Made by a program: the position numbers and the translations under genes
The notes under the pieces: model-generated
Told to the model about the DNA's origin: nothing
Databases searched by the model: none
The model's input: the letters and a program-made list of their open reading frames with translations, nothing else
Assembly (NCBI GenBank): GCA_020446945.1
Contig: JAGRDS010000010.1
Coordinates: 77,139 to 109,837 of the forward strand
Source of the DNA: Parvularculaceae bacterium
GTDB taxonomy: Bacteria > Pseudomonadota > Alphaproteobacteria > Caulobacterales > Parvularculaceae
DNA: 32,699 bases
Direction of reading: 5' to 3'
Shown here: piece after piece, positions 16,249 to 24,245 of the stretch
Numbering within the stretch: position 1 is the first letter of the stretch
How the letters are laid out: each line of letters begins with the position of its first letter

Positions 16249-16354
16249 ACCCGCGACGGTGCGGTTATGATCGTCTCCATCGACGGGATTCGGGTTCGCC
16301 CGCCGTCAAAGGGGCGCGCCCCGGCCGGCGGCGCCTCGCGCAGAAGGAGGAATT

Positions 16355-16444
16355 ATGCGCCGAAACAAACAGGTTCCGCCCTCAGGGTGTGCGGGCGCAT
16401 TTGCTTGGCGCGGAACAGGCACTATACGTCCGCCCCATGCATGA
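16355..16444 (+). CDS. Possible 29-residue leader ORF overlapping the serS start
   Basis: AAGGAGG (16344-16350), the strongest ribosome site in this region, sits 4 bases before ATG 16355. The frame runs 29 codons ([20 protein letters not shown] and nine more) to TGA 16442-16444, overlapping the serS start codon at 16437. serS itself has no recognisable ribosome site, so translational coupling is the obvious reading. The peptide contains only one serine codon, so a classical serine-codon attenuator is not indicated. It could also be a non-coding artefact of GC-rich DNA. Confidence 0.5.
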   Translation: MRRNKQVPPSGCAGAFAWRGTGTIRPPHA

Positions 16445-17723
16445 TCTCAAATATATCCGGGAAAATCCCGACCGTTTCGACGCCGGCCTCGCCCGCCGGG
16501 GGCTGGCGCCGCGCGCCGGCGAAATTCTCGCCCTTGACGCCGAGGCGCGCAAATTCACCGCCGCGCTCCAGGATTTGCAGACGAAGCGGAATACCGCCTC
16601 GAAAGCGATCGGCGCCGCCAAGGCCAAAAAGGATGAGGCGGAAGCCGCGCGGTTGATGGCCGAGGTTGAAAGCGTCAAACACCAAATGCCGGCCGCCGAA
16701 GCCGAGCAGAAAAAATATCTCGACCGGATCGATGAAATCCTCGCCGCGATTCCGAACATTCCCGCCGAGGATGCGCCGCCGGGCGCCGATGAAAACGACA
16801 ATGTCGAAACGCGCAGATGGGGCGAGCCGAAACGGATCGAGAATGCGCGCGAGCATTTCGACATCGGCGAGGCGCTGGGCCTCATGGATTTCGAAACCGC
16901 CGCCAAAATGTCCGGCGCGCGGTTCGTTTTGTTGAAAGGGCGGCTGGCCCGGCTCGAACGCGCGATCGCCAGCCTGATGCTCGACACGCATACGGGCGAA
17001 TACGGCTATACCGAATGCTCGCCGCCGGCGCTGGTGCGCGACAATGCGCCGTTCGGCGTCGGCCAACTGCCGAAATTCGAGGAAGACCTGTTCCGCACGA
17101 CCAACGGCTATTGGCTGACATCGACCGCGGAAGTGACCTTGTCGAACATCGTCGCCGATTCCATCGTCGACGCCGATGAACTGCCCTTGCGTTTCACCGC
17201 CTGGACGCCGTGTTTCCGCTCTGAGGCGGGCGCGGCGGGAAAAGACACGCGCGGCATGATCCGCATGCACCAGTTTTCAAAGGTCGAACTCGTTTCGATC
17301 ACCGCGCCGGATAAATCGAATGAAGAACATGAGCGCATGACGGCCTGCGCGGAATCGATCCTCAAAAAGCTCGAACTGCCGTTCCGCACCGTAACGCTAT
17401 GCACCGGCGATATGGGCTTCGCCTCGCGAAAGACCTACGACATCGAGGTGTGGCTGCCGGGCCAGGAACGCTATCGCGAAATATCCTCCTGTTCGAACTG
17501 CGGCGACTTCCAGGCGCGGCGCATGAAAGCGCGTTTCCGCAAAAAGGGAGAGAAAGGCGCGGAATTCGTCCACACACTGAACGGTTCGGGCCTTGCCGTC
17601 GGGCGCACGCTTGTCGCCGTGCTTGAAAACTACCAGCAGCCGGACGGCTCGGTCGCCGTGCCGGATGCGCTTGCGCCCTATATGGGCGGCGTGAAAGCGA
17701 TCGGGCGCGATGGAAAGGGGTAG
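16437..17723 (+). CDS. serS: Seryl-tRNA synthetase
   Basis: SerRS charges tRNA-Ser, and tRNA-Sec where present, in the cytoplasm. The 428 residues start [18 protein letters not shown], typical for the family. The N-terminal part (about 28-110) is the long tRNA-binding coiled coil. The class II catalytic domain follows, with motif 2 around [20 protein letters not shown] and motif 3 around [16 protein letters not shown]. In-frame upstream ATG 16389 would add 16 residues of non-SerRS sequence, so 16437 is used. The ribosome site is poor and a leader ORF overlaps the start. Downstream come a small ORF and surE, an order seen in many Alphaproteobacteria. Confidence 0.97.
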   Translation: MHDLKYIRENPDRFDAGLARRGLAPRAGEILALDAEARKFTAALQDLQTKRNTASKAIGAAKAKKDEAEAARLMAEVESVKHQMPAAEAEQKKYLDRIDEILAAIPNIPAEDAPPGADENDNVETRRWGEPKRIENAREHFDIGEALGLMDFETAAKMSGARFVLLKGRLARLERAIASLMLDTHTGEYGYTECSPPALVRDNAPFGVGQLPKFEEDLFRTTNGYWLTSTAEVTLSNIVADSIVDADELPLRFTAWTPCFRSEAGAAGKDTRGMIRMHQFSKVELVSITAPDKSNEEHERMTACAESILKKLELPFRTVTLCTGDMGFASRKTYDIEVWLPGQERYREISSCSNCGDFQARRMKARFRKKGEKGAEFVHTLNGSGLAVGRTLVAVLENYQQPDGSVAVPDALAPYMGGVKAIGRDGKG

Positions 17724-17727
17724 GGCC

Positions 17728-17871
17728 GTGTCGATGGGAAACGGTTCGGCGGGTTGCGTTTGCTGCGGCGAAAGCCGCAACCGCTATGCGCCGGCCCGCC
17801 GCATCGCGCGGCTTTCGGTTCGCCGGCCGGCGGGGCCGCAATCTCTCAACTTTGGAATCCGATTTAGATGA
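17728..17871 (+). CDS. Possible 47-residue ORF between serS and surE
   Basis: A GTG at 17728 (or ATG at 17733) five bases after the serS stop opens a frame of 47 codons ending TGA 17869-17871, giving a 4-base ATGA overlap with the surE start. GGAAAGGGG lies just upstream. The product is basic, with CVCCGES near its start and many arginines. surE has no clear ribosome site of its own, so coupling through this frame is possible. An open frame this short is easily fortuitous at this GC content. A TGCGGC-GAAA-GCCGCA hairpin lies inside it. Confidence 0.3.
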   Translation: MSMGNGSAGCVCCGESRNRYAPARRIARLSVRRPAGPQSLNFGIRFR

Positions 17872-18644
17872 GAATTCTTTGCACCAATGATGACGGCGTT
17901 CATGCCCGCGGCCTCGACAGTCTCGTCAGGATCGCGCGCGAATTGTCGGATGACGTCTGGATCGTCGCCCCGCATGAGGAACAATCAGGCGCGGCCCGCG
18001 CGCTGACGCTCGCCAATCCGATCCGTATTCGCCAGTATGACGAAAGGCGGTTTTCGGTTTCCGGAACGCCATCTGACGCCGTGATGATGGCGACGCAGAA
18101 GCTGCTCGGCGACAAGGCGCCCGATCTCGTGCTTTCCGGCGTCAACAACGGCCAGAACCTCGCCGAGGACGTAACCGTTTCCGGCACGATCGCCGGCGCC
18201 TTTCAGGGCATGTCGCTCGGCATTCCCTCGATTGCGCTGTCGCTTGCGCGGCTCAATCGCGACAAGGCGCGCTGGGCGACGCCGGAGGTTCATGCGCCTT
18301 CGATCATCAAACGGCTGCTCGACGCCGGCTGGCCGAGCGATGTCGTCATCAACGTCAATTTTCCCGATCGCGATCCCGATGATGTCGGCGGGATCGAGGT
18401 GACGGAGCAGGGACGGCGCGACGATTTCAAACTCTTCATCGAAGAGCGGCGCGATCTGCGCGGCGGGAAATATTACTGGTACGGGTATGAGCAGTCGCTG
18501 TCGAACCCGCCGGCGGGCGTCGACCTTCGCGCCGTCTATGACGGACGGATTTCGATAACGCCCCTTCATCTTGCGCTGACGCATGAGGACTCGCGCGCGC
18601 GCCTTTCCAGGGTGTTTGCGCAACCGAAAGGCGAGCGGGGTTGA
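17868..18644 (+). CDS. surE: 5'/3'-nucleotidase SurE
   Basis: SurE is a metal-dependent nucleoside monophosphate phosphatase linked to stationary-phase survival. The 258 residues start [15 protein letters not shown], with metal ligands Asp8 and Asp9, Ser40 in EEQSGAARA and Asn93 in [18 protein letters not shown], all as expected for the family. ATG 17868 is fixed by this conserved start, although it lacks a ribosome site. It lies between serS and a LysM/LytM lipoprotein gene, matching the common surE-(pcm)-nlpD order; pcm is absent here. The 109-base gap to the next gene carries its own cell-cycle-type control sites. Confidence 0.96.
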   Translation: MRILCTNDDGVHARGLDSLVRIARELSDDVWIVAPHEEQSGAARALTLANPIRIRQYDERRFSVSGTPSDAVMMATQKLLGDKAPDLVLSGVNNGQNLAEDVTVSGTIAGAFQGMSLGIPSIALSLARLNRDKARWATPEVHAPSIIKRLLDAGWPSDVVINVNFPDRDPDDVGGIEVTEQGRRDDFKLFIEERRDLRGGKYYWYGYEQSLSNPPAGVDLRAVYDGRISITPLHLALTHEDSRARLSRVFAQPKGERG

Positions 18645-18659
18645 CGGGGCCGCGTTTGC

Positions 18660-18684
18660 GAATCGATTCTTAACGGGTTGTTAA
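18660..18684 (+). promoter_or_regulatory. CtrA-type box flanked by two GANTC methylation sites
   Basis: TTAA (18670-18673), seven bases, TTAA (18681-18684) is a perfect match to the full CtrA consensus TTAA-N7-TTAA. Immediately upstream are GAATC (18660-18664) and GATTC (18665-18669), two CcrM-type GANTC sites in tandem. The cluster lies 70-94 bases before ATG 18754, in the range expected for promoter control of the NlpD-like gene. Confidence 0.65.
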
Positions 18685-18753
18685 CCGAACCGGGCGAAAT
18701 CTTACCGTAAGGTTAACGGCGTTGAATTCAGACCTTTGGGGCAAGGAGGTTTT

Positions 18754-19953
18754 ATGGCGAAGCTTCAGTTGACGTTGGCGTTGCTGACTTCATGCGCGCT
18801 CGCGGGCTGCGGCAGCCATAATCGCGCGCCGGTCGTTTACGGAACGGCGCCGACCGCACAACATACTGCGCGCATTTACACCTCGCCCGAACAGATCGCC
18901 GCCGAACGGCGCGCCGCGCAGTCGGCGCAATACGCCCGCGCGCCCTATGCAAGCGCGCCCGAATATTCCGGCGGCATCTCGCCCGCCGTCAGTTCAAACG
19001 GCCTCGCGCCGTTGACGCCGGTGACCGAGACGCGGCGCGAGGGGCGCGACTCCCCCGTTTATCTCGCCGCCGCAGGCGAGCCGCCCGCGCCGGCCATGGA
19101 TGAGGCGTTGCCAGGTCAGGTGACGGTGTTGCCGGGCGACACCGTTTACGCGATTTCGCGCCGCACGGGCGCGACGCCGCAATCGATTATCGCGCTCAAC
19201 CGGCTCGCCCCGCCATATACCTTGTCGGTCGGGCAAACGATCCGCGTACCGTCGAGCGCGGTTCCGCCATCGCGTCTTACCGCAAGCGCCGGCGCCGCGC
19301 CGGCGCAAAGCGAACTGCGCGACGGCCAGCACATCGTTCGTCCCGGCGACACGCTCTATTCGATCTCGCGCGCGACGGGCGCCGCCGTCGGCGATATCGC
19401 GCGCGCAAATCGCCTTCGCGCGCCATATACGCTTTCCGTCGGCGAAACGTTGCGCATACCTTCGGCGCGCGTCGCCGGCGTCGCGCCCGAACGCGCGCAT
19501 GCAGCGGAAACGAACAGCGATGTCGGAGATTTCGCGCGCTCGGTTTCCTATGGCGGCGAGCCGGCGAAGAAACCGAGCCTGTTCGATTGGCCGGTTCAAG
19601 GCGCCATTATCGGCAATTACGGTTTGTCGACGACGGGAAAACGCAATGACGGCGTAAATATCGCCGCGCCGGTCGGCACGCCGGTGCGCGCCGCCGCCGA
19701 CGGCGAAGTCGTTTACCGCGGCTCTGAACTGAAAGATTACGGTAATCTCCTGCTCATCAAACACGAGGACGGTTTCGTCACCGCTTACGCGCATAATGAC
19801 GCGATGCTTGTGAAAAAGGGCGACCGCGTGCGCCGCGGGCAGGTGATCGCCAAAGTCGGCCAGTCCGGTTCGGCCGGCGAGCCGCAACTGCATTTCGAGA
19901 TCCGTCAGAATCTGAAGGCGGTGGATCCTGTTGCGTTGCTCGGATCGTTATAG
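18754..19953 (+). CDS. NlpD-like lipoprotein: two LysM domains plus inactive LytM (M23) domain
   Basis: This 399-residue envelope protein starts with a lipoprotein signal (lipobox LAGC, Cys19). LysM 1 (about 123-167, VLPGDTVYAISRRTG) and LysM 2 (about 192-237, VRPGDTLYSISRATG) bind peptidoglycan. The C-terminal M23/LytM domain is at about 280-395. Its zinc ligands are lost: the H-x-G-x-D motif reads N298-D-G-V-N302, and H-L-H reads Q378-L-H380. It is therefore not a peptidase but probably an amidase activator of the NlpD/EnvC kind acting at division. ATG 18754 follows AAGGAGG, and an upstream in-frame ATG (18736) precedes that site. A CtrA/GANTC cluster lies upstream and a terminator follows. 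Confidence 0.93.
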   Translation: MAKLQLTLALLTSCALAGCGSHNRAPVVYGTAPTAQHTARIYTSPEQIAAERRAAQSAQYARAPYASAPEYSGGISPAVSSNGLAPLTPVTETRREGRDSPVYLAAAGEPPAPAMDEALPGQVTVLPGDTVYAISRRTGATPQSIIALNRLAPPYTLSVGQTIRVPSSAVPPSRLTASAGAAPAQSELRDGQHIVRPGDTLYSISRATGAAVGDIARANRLRAPYTLSVGETLRIPSARVAGVAPERAHAAETNSDVGDFARSVSYGGEPAKKPSLFDWPVQGAIIGNYGLSTTGKRNDGVNIAAPVGTPVRAAADGEVVYRGSELKDYGNLLLIKHEDGFVTAYAHNDAMLVKKGDRVRRGQVIAKVGQSGSAGEPQLHFEIRQNLKAVDPVALLGSL

Positions 19954-19988
19954 ATCCGGGGAGGGGCTTGTTGCGTACTCCTGCACCG

Positions 19989-20026
19989 GGGCGCTTTCGG
20001 CGAACGTCGAAAGCGCCCGCGTTTTT
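19989..20026 (+). terminator. Strong rho-independent terminator after the NlpD-like gene
   Basis: A perfect 11-bp stem GGGCGCTTTCG (19989-19999) and CGAAAGCGCCC (20008-20018) with an 8-base loop is followed by GCG and TTTTT (20022-20026). It starts 36 bases after the stop codon and ends the serS-surE-nlpD-type transcript. It touches the stop codon of the convergent thioesterase gene. Confidence 0.9.
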
Positions 20027-20430
20027 CAGCGCCGGCCGAAGTTGAAACAGGCGCGCGCGACCGCGACAAGCCGCGTTTCGCCGGCTTGCCATCCTTCCGC
20101 TTCAAGAAATGCGATGCGCCGGCCCACTTTCAGGCGCCTGACGCGCGCGGTCATGTTCTGCGGCTTCGATGATGATAAATAATCGATTGAAATATTCACC
20201 GTCGATACGCGCCCGCCATACTCGCCGACGAGTTCAGCCTGCATCGACAGCTCGAGAAAAGAGGCGATAACCCCGCCATGCAGCGCGCGGATTGCGGGAT
20301 TTCCGATATGCGCCTCGTGAAATGCGAGTTCGTATGAGGCGCATTTTTCGTCCGCGACCGTAAACCCCAGCCATGCGGCCAGCGGCGAGGCGGCGGCGAA
20401 TTCCTCGATACGCTGAATACGCTCCGTCAC
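20026..20430 (-). CDS. PaaI-type hotdog thioesterase
   Basis: This 134-residue hotdog-fold protein of the acyl-CoA thioesterase 4HBT/PaaI type has HEAHIGNPAIRALHGGVIASFLELS, where the HGG loop and following helix carry the active site. It also has a long central strand, VSTVNISIDYLSSSKP. The start is GTG 20430, overlapping the stop of the upstream hotdog gene (GTGA), so the pair is translationally coupled. The partner at 20427-20906 has the same fold, so a heteromeric enzyme or a duplicated pair is possible. The substrate is unknown. Confidence 0.87.
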   Translation of the reverse strand: MTERIQRIEEFAAASPLAAWLGFTVADEKCASYELAFHEAHIGNPAIRALHGGVIASFLELSMQAELVGEYGGRVSTVNISIDYLSSSKPQNMTARVRRLKVGRRIAFLEAEGWQAGETRLVAVARACFNFGRR

Positions 20431-20906
20431 AGCATCATTCCCGCGGGCGGGCCTTTTGCGCCGACTATGAAGGCGCCGCTCGCCTTCGCCAGAAGCGCCC
20501 GCGTTCCTTCGTTCAACAGGCGTCCGGATACATGCGCAACCTCACCCTCGACAGCTTCGCATTCAGCCTCGCAAACGGCGCGTGCGCCCGGCTTGATCGC
20601 CGCGATATAGTCTGTGCGCAAATTGATCGTTGCAATCGGCGTAATCTGTTCAAGCGCGGTGAATACGGCCAGTCCGAATATCGAATCGAGAATGATGGTG
20701 TAAAGACCGCCATGGATCGAGCCGTCAGCCGCCGCGAATTCCTTCGGCAGCGACATGGAAAATGTCGCCTTGCCCTTTCCTATCAGGATCGGCTTCAGGT
20801 CAAGCGTCCGGAACAGCGAATGCTCATGGGTGAGAAAATCCCTCGCTGATCGCAACATGTCGCCGATCGCGGGATTGATATCGCCATAGGTCTGTGCGGA
20901 GTTCAT
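20427..20906 (-). CDS. PaaI-type hotdog thioesterase (second of a pair)
   Basis: This 159-residue hotdog protein has the family loop AADGSIHGGLYTIILDSIFGLAVF followed by ATINLRTDYIAAIKPG. Asp61 in AADGS and the HGG segment are typical for PaaI-like acyl-CoA thioesterases. It overlaps the start of the downstream hotdog gene by 4 bases. ATG 20904-20906 has a weak ribosome site. The gap to the chorismate-mutase-like gene upstream is 49 bases, so a shared transcript is likely. Confidence 0.87.
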   Translation of the reverse strand: MNSAQTYGDINPAIGDMLRSARDFLTHEHSLFRTLDLKPILIGKGKATFSMSLPKEFAAADGSIHGGLYTIILDSIFGLAVFTALEQITPIATINLRTDYIAAIKPGARAVCEAECEAVEGEVAHVSGRLLNEGTRALLAKASGAFIVGAKGPPAGMML

Positions 20907-20955
20907 TTGAGGATATTAGCGCGCGCGCTCATGCGGCTGAACCATGATCAGCAGT

Positions 20956-21252
20956 TCAATTGTCGCGAAGGCGTTCTTCCTGATACTGTATGCCCCAACC
21001 GATAATCTGGCGCCAAAGAGCCTCGGCCATTTCGGCGGGAAGGCCTGTTTCCTCCGCGCGCCGACGGATCTTGTCAATCACGGCGCGGTTGCGCCAGGGA
21101 ACATTGGCCGACGCCGCCTGCGCGCGCTTCAGCTCCCACATGCGATCGACAAAAGACCAGCGTTCGGCGAGGAGGTCGACCAGAGCCTGATCGACCCGGT
21201 CGATTTCGGTCCGCACGTCATCCATCGTGCCGCAGTCGGCCGGCTTCTTCAT
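20956..21252 (-). CDS. AroQ-type chorismate mutase-like protein
   Basis: This 98-residue all-helical protein is of the short type II chorismate mutase family (chorismate to prephenate, in Phe/Tyr synthesis). It has TEIDRVDQALVDLLAERWSF, then MWELKRAQA, then PWRNRAVIDKI where typical enzymes have PxRExEV, and a C-terminal helix with WRQIIGWGIQYQEE. The loss of the acidic residue after the arginine makes activity less certain, and a salicylate-type isochorismate pyruvate-lyase is another known use of this fold. ATG 21252 follows GGAGAAG, and the longer in-frame start at 21276 is not supported. It lies 48 bases downstream of the ABC-F gene. Confidence 0.85.
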   Translation of the reverse strand: MKKPADCGTMDDVRTEIDRVDQALVDLLAERWSFVDRMWELKRAQAASANVPWRNRAVIDKIRRRAEETGLPAEMAEALWRQIIGWGIQYQEERLRDN

Positions 21253-21300
21253 TTGGCTTCTCCCTTTCGATCCCATAAGGGCGCAATTACGCGCCGATAT

Positions 21301-23187
21301 CTAGGCGCCGGCGTCTTTATTCGCCTGCTCAAGTTTTTCCATTGCCGCCAGCAACCTGTCCTCCGCTGCGGCGATTGCGGCTATGAGCGCGGCGCGCTCC
21401 TTTTGTAATTTTGTCGCGCGAGCGACGTTGTTTTCATAGAGCCCGGCGTCGGCGAGCGCTGCGTCGAGACGGGGGAGGATGGCGCCGAGTTCTTCAAGGC
21501 GCGATTCGGCGGCTTCGACTTTTCGCCGCAAAGGCGCCGTCGCCTCGCGCCTGGCGGCGGCGGTCTGGCGTTGCGCCGTTTTGGGGTCGGCCGACTTGCG
21601 CGCAGAATTTTCGCCTTGCGTCCTTTGCGCGTTCAGGATTAGGGCCCTGTAGTCCTCCAGGTCTCCCTCGAACGGCGCGACGGCGCCGTCCTTCACCAGC
21701 CACAGCCGGTCGGCGACTGCGCTCGCAAGATGCGCGTCATGGGTGATCATAATGACGGCGCCGGAATATTCGTTGAGCGCCTGGGAAAGGCTCGCCCGCG
21801 CCTCGATGTCGAGATGGTTGGTCGGCTCGTCGAGAATGATGAGGTGCGGACCGGAATAGGTGATAAGGCCGAGCAACAATCGCGCTTTCTCGCCGCCCGA
21901 CAAATTCTCGACTTTGGTGTCCGCTTTGTCGGCGCCGAAGCCGAACGAAGCGGCGATTGCGCGCACCTGGGCCTCAGTCGCGTCAGGGGCGAGCGCGCGT
22001 ACGTGATCGTAAGCGCTTTCAGACGGCGTCAATTCGTCGAGCTGGTGTTGGGAGAAATAGGCGACGTTGAGTTTTTTGTTTTTGAAAATGTCGCCGCTCA
22101 GCAACGAAAGCCGTCCCGCGAGCGATTTTACAAGCGTTGTTTTGCCCTCGCCGTTCGGTCCGAGAATTGCGATGCGATCGTCCTGATCTATGCGCAAATT
22201 CACCTTGCGCAATATTGGCCTTGCTTCCTCGTAGCCGAGACAGGCGTCGGCGAGTCTGATTATCGGCGGCGCCATTTTTCTGGGGTTGTTAAACCTGAAA
22301 CCGGCGACACGTTCCTCGACCGGTTCGGCGACGAGCTGCATCTTTTCAAGCGCCTTTATACGACTCTGCGCCTGTTTCGCTTTGGACGCCTTGGCTCGGA
22401 AGCGGTCGATGAAAGCCTGCATGTGCCTGCGCTGGGCTTCCTGTTTCGTCCGGAAGGCGAGGGCGTTCGCGCGCGCCTGCGCGCGCTTTTCTTCGTATGA
22501 GTCGTAGTCGCCTGCTGATACGTCGAGCTTGCGATTTTCCAGCGCAAGGATATGCGTCGCCGTTCGATTGAGGAAATCGCGATCGTGGCTGACGATTATA
22601 GCGGCGTAGGGATATCGACGGATAAAAGTCTCCAGCCACATCGCGCCTTCGATATCGAGATAGTTTGTCGGTTCGTCGAGAAGCAGCAGGTCCGGTGCGG
22701 AAAACAGCACGCCGGCGAGCGCAACGCGCATTCGCCAGCCGCCGGAAAAATCTTTCGCAGCGCGCTTTTGGTCCGTCGAAGAAAAGCCGAGGCCGAAAAG
22801 GATCGACGCCGCGCGCGCCTCGGCGGAATGCGCGTCGATATCATTGAGGCGGGCGTGGATCTCCGCGAGGCGAAGCGGGTCTGGCGCGCTTTCCAGTTCC
22901 TTCAAAAGGGCGCTTCGCTCGCTGTCGAATTCCAGCACGATATCAAGAAGGGTCGAATTTGAAGCCGGCGCTTCCTGTTCGACCCCGCCGAGCCGGCGGC
23001 GGGACTGGAATGCGATTTCACCCTCATCGGGTGCGATCTCACCCTTTATCAACCTCAACAGGGTCGACTTGCCCGCGCCGTTGCGCCCGACGAATCCGAC
23101 TTTCCATTTGTCGGATATCGCCGCGGTCGCTTTCTCAAAAAGCGGCTTTCCTTCGATGCGATATGTCAGGTCGGTGATATGGAGCAT
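21301..23187 (-). CDS. ABC-F family ATPase (YheS-type)
   Basis: This 628-residue soluble protein has two ABC ATPase domains and no membrane segment, so it is an ABC-F protein acting on ribosomes, not a transporter. Walker A motifs are at 34-41 (GRNGAGKS) and 343-350 (GPNGEGKT), signatures at FSGG (147-150) and LSGG (429-432), and Walker B with DEPTN at about 171-175 and 453-457. The interdomain linker (about 235-295) is basic, and a C-terminal coiled coil (about 545-625) is present. Length and layout fit YheS better than EttA or Uup. The start is ATG 23187; a TTG 9 bases earlier is less likely. There is no resistance context. Confidence 0.92.
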   Translation of the reverse strand: MLHITDLTYRIEGKPLFEKATAAISDKWKVGFVGRNGAGKSTLLRLIKGEIAPDEGEIAFQSRRRLGGVEQEAPASNSTLLDIVLEFDSERSALLKELESAPDPLRLAEIHARLNDIDAHSAEARAASILFGLGFSSTDQKRAAKDFSGGWRMRVALAGVLFSAPDLLLLDEPTNYLDIEGAMWLETFIRRYPYAAIIVSHDRDFLNRTATHILALENRKLDVSAGDYDSYEEKRAQARANALAFRTKQEAQRRHMQAFIDRFRAKASKAKQAQSRIKALEKMQLVAEPVEERVAGFRFNNPRKMAPPIIRLADACLGYEEARPILRKVNLRIDQDDRIAILGPNGEGKTTLVKSLAGRLSLLSGDIFKNKKLNVAYFSQHQLDELTPSESAYDHVRALAPDATEAQVRAIAASFGFGADKADTKVENLSGGEKARLLLGLITYSGPHLIILDEPTNHLDIEARASLSQALNEYSGAVIMITHDAHLASAVADRLWLVKDGAVAPFEGDLEDYRALILNAQRTQGENSARKSADPKTAQRQTAAARREATAPLRRKVEAAESRLEELGAILPRLDAALADAGLYENNVARATKLQKERAALIAAIAAAEDRLLAAMEKLEQANKDAGA

Positions 23188-23394
23188 TGGGCGCAAGATC
23201 GTAAGGGGCGTTCGACCTACCCTTGCGACGGGCCCGGAACAAGCGCCAAGGGCGGGGCCGGAGGTTTATACCTCGCTTTCGGCGCGTCAAAATGGCCTTT
23301 CGGACCCGGAAGCCGCAGCTTATCTTGCCGTGCGGCGATCATGTTGTTAGGGAACGCGCCAAATTCAAATGCCGCACCAGACAGGAGTTCGACC

Positions 23395-23817
23395 ATGGCG
23401 CTTGAGCGCACGTTTTCCATCATCAAGCCGGATGCGACACGTCGCAATCTTACCGGCAAGATCATCGCCAAGTTTGAAGAGGGCGGCCTTCGCGTCGTCG
23501 CCTCCCGGCGGATCCATATGACGCGCCGTCAGGCGGAGTCCTTCTACGGCGTCCATCGCGAACGCCCCTTTTTCGGCGAACTTGTCGACTTCATGATTTC
23601 CGGCCCGGTCGTCGTGCAGGTGCTTGAAGGTGAAAACGCGATTGCGCGCAACCGTGAGATCATGGGCGCGACGGATCCAAGCAAAGCCGACGCCGGCACG
23701 ATCCGCGCCGAATTCGCAGAATCGATCGGCGAGAATTCGGTCCATGGATCGGATGCGCCGGAAACGGCGAGGCAGGAAATCGCGCACTTTTTCTCCGAAG
23801 CCGACATCGTCGGCTGA
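23395..23817 (+). CDS. ndk: Nucleoside diphosphate kinase
   Basis: Ndk transfers the gamma phosphate between nucleoside triphosphates and diphosphates in the cytoplasm. The 140 residues start [18 protein letters not shown] and contain the phosphorylated His117 in [10 protein letters not shown], with the family ending [17 protein letters not shown] (23383-23387) precedes ATG 23395 by 7 bases; frame continuity to 23179 upstream is chance. The promoter must lie in the 207 bases divergent from the ABC-F gene (23188-23394), where I see no clear consensus. Two genes follow closely on the same strand. Confidence 0.97.
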   Translation: MALERTFSIIKPDATRRNLTGKIIAKFEEGGLRVVASRRIHMTRRQAESFYGVHRERPFFGELVDFMISGPVVVQVLEGENAIARNREIMGATDPSKADAGTIRAEFAESIGENSVHGSDAPETARQEIAHFFSEADIVG

Positions 23818-23824
23818 TGAGGCG

Positions 23825-24238
23825 ATGGGGCCAGGGCTGATCACCGAACTCGCCTTTTCCGTATTGGGGGCTGCGATCGTGGTGGTCGTGACCTGGCTGT
23901 TCGGCGCCTTAAAGTCCGCAAGAGTGACGCCGCAGGCGGCTTCTGATCGGCTGGCGTTTGACGAGCCCGATTTCGCCGCCGGCGAATGGATGATCGGCGC
24001 GGACGGGAAAAGCGCCGCCGTCGTTTCCGCCGATGCGCGCGAAACGGCGGTCGTATTCGTCCTGGGCGACGGCCTCGGCACGCGACGTTTTCGCCGCGGG
24101 GCGGTCAGCCTCGAAAGGGACGGGGCCGAATTGACATTCCGGATTAATGAACCCTCCCTCGGGGCGGTCAGCATAATGGCGCGCAACGACGCCGAAGCTG
24201 AACAATGGGTTTTGAGGCTGGCCGGCGCTCGCCTATAA
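23825..24238 (+). CDS. Small membrane-anchored protein of unknown function
   Basis: I do not recognise this 137-residue protein. Residues of about 6-29 form one strongly hydrophobic segment (ITELAFSVLGAAIVVVVTWL) with the rest, about 30-137, soluble. The soluble part has short beta-like stretches and ends in an amphipathic helix, EAEQWVLRLAGARL, a pattern reminiscent of PH-like folds, but this is only an impression. ATG 23825 lies 7 bases after the ndk stop with GAGG just upstream, so it is co-transcribed. It lies 7 bases before the fatty-acid hydroxylase-type gene, suggesting an accessory role with that membrane enzyme. Confidence 0.65.
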   Translation: MGPGLITELAFSVLGAAIVVVVTWLFGALKSARVTPQAASDRLAFDEPDFAAGEWMIGADGKSAAVVSADARETAVVFVLGDGLGTRRFRRGAVSLERDGAELTFRINEPSLGAVSIMARNDAEAEQWVLRLAGARL

Positions 24239-24245
24239 TCCGCGG

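Larger units (their letters stand above)
15914..16354. other. 441-base non-coding stretch upstream of the serS leader
   Basis: I see no gene here. In order it holds the dispersed palindrome (15974-16012), an AT-richer part (about 16075-16150) with two TTAACCA repeats, a 7-bp inverted repeat GGGATAA/TTATCCC (16167-16186), the six-copy 12-bp array (16180-16248) and a GATTC (16287-16291). It is the least gene-like and most structured stretch of the window. Confidence 0.6.

Noticed and set aside
16422..17270. Minus-strand open frame (282 codons) opposite serS
   Set aside because: serS motifs 2 and 3 settle the coding strand.
17754..17780. Terminator between serS and surE
   Set aside because: The TGCGGC-GAAA-GCCGCA hairpin has no following T-run, and the genes probably share a transcript.
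18994..19893. Minus-strand open frame (299 codons) opposite the LysM/LytM gene
   Set aside because: It is an antisense shadow; the plus strand encodes clear LysM and LytM domains with a signal peptide.
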